64,000 nucleotides of DNA from Actinoplanes sp. TBRC 11911 (lineage in GTDB: Bacteria > Actinomycetota > Actinomycetes > Mycobacteriales > Micromonosporaceae), in NCBI RefSeq assembly GCF_012933445.1, contig NZ_JABBNC010000002.1:372001-436000 (forward strand), given 5' to 3'. Below are positions 62,389-64,000 of this stretch, in pieces. The first letter of the stretch is position 1; each line of letters starts with the position of its first letter. Under the pieces are notes generated by a model. The model was not told the DNA's origin. It did not search any database and saw only the letters and a list, made by a program, of their open reading frames with translations. The position numbers were made by a program, and so were the translations under genes.

Positions 62389-62564
62389 GGGGGTGGCGCC
62401 GAACGGGGGTGGCGCCGAACGGGGGTGGCGCCGAACGGGGGTGGCGCCGAACGGGGGTGGCGCCGAACGGGGGTGGCGCCGAACGGGGGTGGCGCCGAAC
62501 GGGGGTGGCGGCGAAAGGAGGTGGCGCCGAACGGAGGTGGCGGCGAAGGGAGGTGGCGCCGAAA
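62389..62564. repeat. 16-bp tandem repeat, 11 units
   Basis: GGGGGTGGCGCCGAAC repeats from 62389 with seven perfect units, then four diverged units carrying GGAGG and GGCGGCG variants, ending at 62564. Each standard unit contains the palindrome GGCGCC. A 16-bp period opens all frames, which creates long false reading frames on both strands. Confidence 0.95.
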
Positions 62565-62623
62565 GCCCATCCGACAATCCGCCGGACCACGCCCACGCTC
62601 GGTGAGGCGTACCGTTTGCTGCC

Positions 62624-63292
62624 ATGTGCGGGCGGTACGCGACGACGCGGAGCGAAGCGGATCTCAGCGACCTCTTCGACGCCGTCAACGTCACCGAGGG
62701 GCTCACGCCGAGCTGGAACGTCGCGCCCACCGACCCGGTCCCGCTGGTCCGGGTGTCGCAACGAAGGCAGGAGCGCGTGCTCGACGCCGCGCGCTGGGGC
62801 CTGGTGCCGCCGTGGGCCGACGACCTGCGCGCCGGCTCCCGGATGATCAATGCCCGCTCCGAGACGGTGGCCACCTCGCCGGCCTTCGCCCCGTCGTTCG
62901 CCAAGCGCCGCTGCCTGATCCCGGCCGACGGCTGGTTCGAGTGGCTGCGCGACGGCAAGCGCAAGCAGCCTTATTACATGACGCCGGAAGACGGCGGCGT
63001 GCTGGCGTTCGCGGGCCTGTGGTCGGCGTGGGGCCCGGAATCGGTGCTGACCTGTACGATCCTGACCGCGGCGGCGGACGGCGAGCTGCGTCGGGTGCAC
63101 GACCGCATGCCGCTGGTCCTGTCCCGCGAGCACTGGGACGAGTGGCTGACCGCCCCGGACGCGACGGCTTTGCTGACGCCGGTGGTCCCGTCCGGGATCG
63201 AGCTGCGGCCGGTCGGCGCCGCTGTGGGAAATGTCCGTAATAACGGCCCCGAGTTGATCATCCCGGAGCAGACCGAAGCGACCCTGTTCTGA
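62624..63292 (+). CDS. SRAP-family abasic-site processing protein (HMCES/YedK type)
   Basis: 222 residues starting MCGRYA, so Cys2 becomes the N-terminal catalytic residue after Met removal. Other conserved parts are PSWNVAPTDPVPLV, RWGLVPPWADD, MINARSETV, RRCLIPADGWFEW and the His in RRVHDRMPLVL. The family forms a thiazolidine crosslink with abasic sites in single-stranded DNA. Full length for the family. Confidence 0.94.
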   Translation: MCGRYATTRSEADLSDLFDAVNVTEGLTPSWNVAPTDPVPLVRVSQRRQERVLDAARWGLVPPWADDLRAGSRMINARSETVATSPAFAPSFAKRRCLIPADGWFEWLRDGKRKQPYYMTPEDGGVLAFAGLWSAWGPESVLTCTILTAAADGELRRVHDRMPLVLSREHWDEWLTAPDATALLTPVVPSGIELRPVGAAVGNVRNNGPELIIPEQTEATLF

Positions 63293-63469
63293 CCGTCTAC
63301 TTTGCGCGTATATAGACGTGTTTACCTTTAGCAACTTTGTTTCAAGATTGATAACACCCTTGTTCTGATCTCCTACCCTGCGGTACAAAACTGCGCCGGA
63401 GTGGTACCGGTTCCGTACGGTGCGGGCCGTCGCCACACGCAACACCGGTCCCACGGGGGAGGTGGGCTG

Positions 63470-63865
63470 ATGACACGGGCTCGTATGCCGCGCCCGAACG
63501 AAGTGGCCATCGCACGACGCGATCCGCGACTGCTCGACGCCATCCGGGAACGCCGCACCGACGAGGCGTGGCGCACGCGCGGCGCCTGCCGCAGCGTCGA
63601 CCCGGAGACGTTCTTCCCGGCACCGAACGAGCCGTCCGAGGGTGCCATCGCACTCTGCGGCACGTGCTCGGTGCAGGGCCCCTGCCTCGCTTGGGCGTTG
63701 CAGGTGGGCGACTGTCACGGGGTCTGGGGCGGCACCACGCCCCGGGAGCGCCGGGCCATGCTGGTCGCGTGGCGCGAACGTGTAACACCGAACGGCGACG
63801 CGGTCGAGGACGAACCGGACGAGGAAGACCGTCGCCTGCTCACCCTGGAACCGGTGAGCCACTGA
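63470..63865 (+). CDS. WhiB-family Fe-S transcription regulator
   Basis: 131 residues; ATG 63470 with GGGGGAGG upstream. Cluster ligands are Cys40, Cys63, Cys66 and Cys72 (C-x22-CxxC-x5-C). GVWGGTTPRERR is the WhiB G[VI]WGG turn and basic helix. It has a longer N-terminus and an acidic C-terminus (DAVEDEPDEED). Such proteins bind 4Fe-4S and act with the principal sigma factor; which Wbl class it belongs to is unclear. An AT-rich leader (63300-63400) lies upstream. Confidence 0.93.
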   Translation: MTRARMPRPNEVAIARRDPRLLDAIRERRTDEAWRTRGACRSVDPETFFPAPNEPSEGAIALCGTCSVQGPCLAWALQVGDCHGVWGGTTPRERRAMLVAWRERVTPNGDAVEDEPDEEDRRLLTLEPVSH

Positions 63866-63875
63866 ATCGCCCATC

Positions 63876-64000
63876 ATGGGAGCTGTGACCAGCTTCGAAA
63901 TTGAGACGCCACGCGGGCCGGCCGGCCTCCGGATCACGGAGCCGACCGGCCCGCTCGTCAGCATGCTTGTTCTCGGGCACGGTGCCGGCGGCGGCGTCGA
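63876..64000 (+). CDS. Alpha/beta hydrolase (KANL3/Tex30-like), N-terminus only
   Basis: The 41 visible residues (SFEIETPRGPAGLRITEPTG, then LVLGHGAGGG) show the first beta strands and the HGAGG oxyanion-type loop of this small hydrolase family. ATG 63876 or GTG 63885 may be the start. The gene is cut by the window end. Confidence 0.7.
   Translation, partial: MGAVTSFEIETPRGPAGLRITEPTGPLVSMLVLGHGAGGGV

Noticed and set aside
61019..62570. A very long minus-strand frame running through aroA into the 16-bp repeats, in the rsgA frame
   Set aside because: Upstream of 61016 it is an out-of-frame reading of aroA and of the 16-bp array; only the RsgA part has homologous motifs.

Overview
The window is high-GC actinomycete DNA. 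It most resembles Micromonosporaceae (Actinoplanes or Micromonospora type). The reasons are GTG/TTG starts, frequent 4-bp stop/start overlaps, and families typical of actinobacteria: UPF0182, WhiB, SARP/AfsR, DUF574 methyltransferase, DUF5709 and MT0933-like antitoxin. No transposase, integrase or CRISPR array was seen.

Layout. 1-5.4 kb is conserved: a partial zinc metalloprotease, a YlbL PDZ/Lon-type protease, UPF0182 and an initiator tRNA. 5.4-22 kb is mixed: a methyltransferase, an AlbA-type regulator remnant, an SDR, lpd, TerC and a pentapeptide protein. It also holds a c-di-GMP-I riboswitch controlling a secreted SipW-cognate protein and a SipW-type peptidase fused to a DUF5305-like domain. 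Next come an M48 protease, a divergent MFS/ArsR pair, a sigma/anti-sigma pair and a beta-propeller protein. This part ends in gene fragments at 21.2-21.95 kb, including a collapsed copy of the MFS/ArsR pair.

22.1-42.4 kb is a biosynthetic gene cluster. A minus-strand operon of nine tightly packed cistrons (33965 to 24619) encodes a LeuA homologue, a stand-alone NRPS adenylation protein, an unknown protein, an antiporter and a sucrase/ferredoxin-like protein. It continues with a 20-residue peptide followed by a perfect hairpin, an E1-like (ThiF/MccB-like) enzyme, a flippase and a carbon-nitrogen hydrolase. A plus-strand set encodes an ArgG-like ligase, a 2OG-Fe(II) dioxygenase and a LysE exporter. 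A second plus-strand set encodes a SyrB2-like non-haem iron enzyme with an HxV motif, a carrier protein, an AvtA-type aminotransferase, a type II thioesterase and a cupin. SARP and AraC regulators sit between. The adenylation, carrier, halogenase-like and thioesterase set resembles CytC1-4 logic for making a modified, possibly chlorinated, free amino acid. The peptide/hairpin/E1 arrangement resembles microcin C and pantocin systems. Both in one cluster is the most unusual feature here.

The 38.4-kb segment 5324-43742 is bounded by two tRNA-fMet genes within a 185-bp inverted repeat (two mismatches). Inside each end lies a related 40/42-bp tandem array. This geometry could allow inversion by homologous recombination.

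43.8-64 kb returns to ordinary content: a DHA2 exporter with its MarR regulator, MalQ, GH46 chitosanase, GH16 glucanase, a two-component system, HisN, RsgA (apparent CTG start), AroA, an SRAP protein with an upstream LexA-like box, a WhiB protein and a partial hydrolase. Non-coding stretches carry 62-bp, 9-bp and 16-bp tandem repeats and a perfect 20-bp inverted repeat whose core also occurs at 42648.
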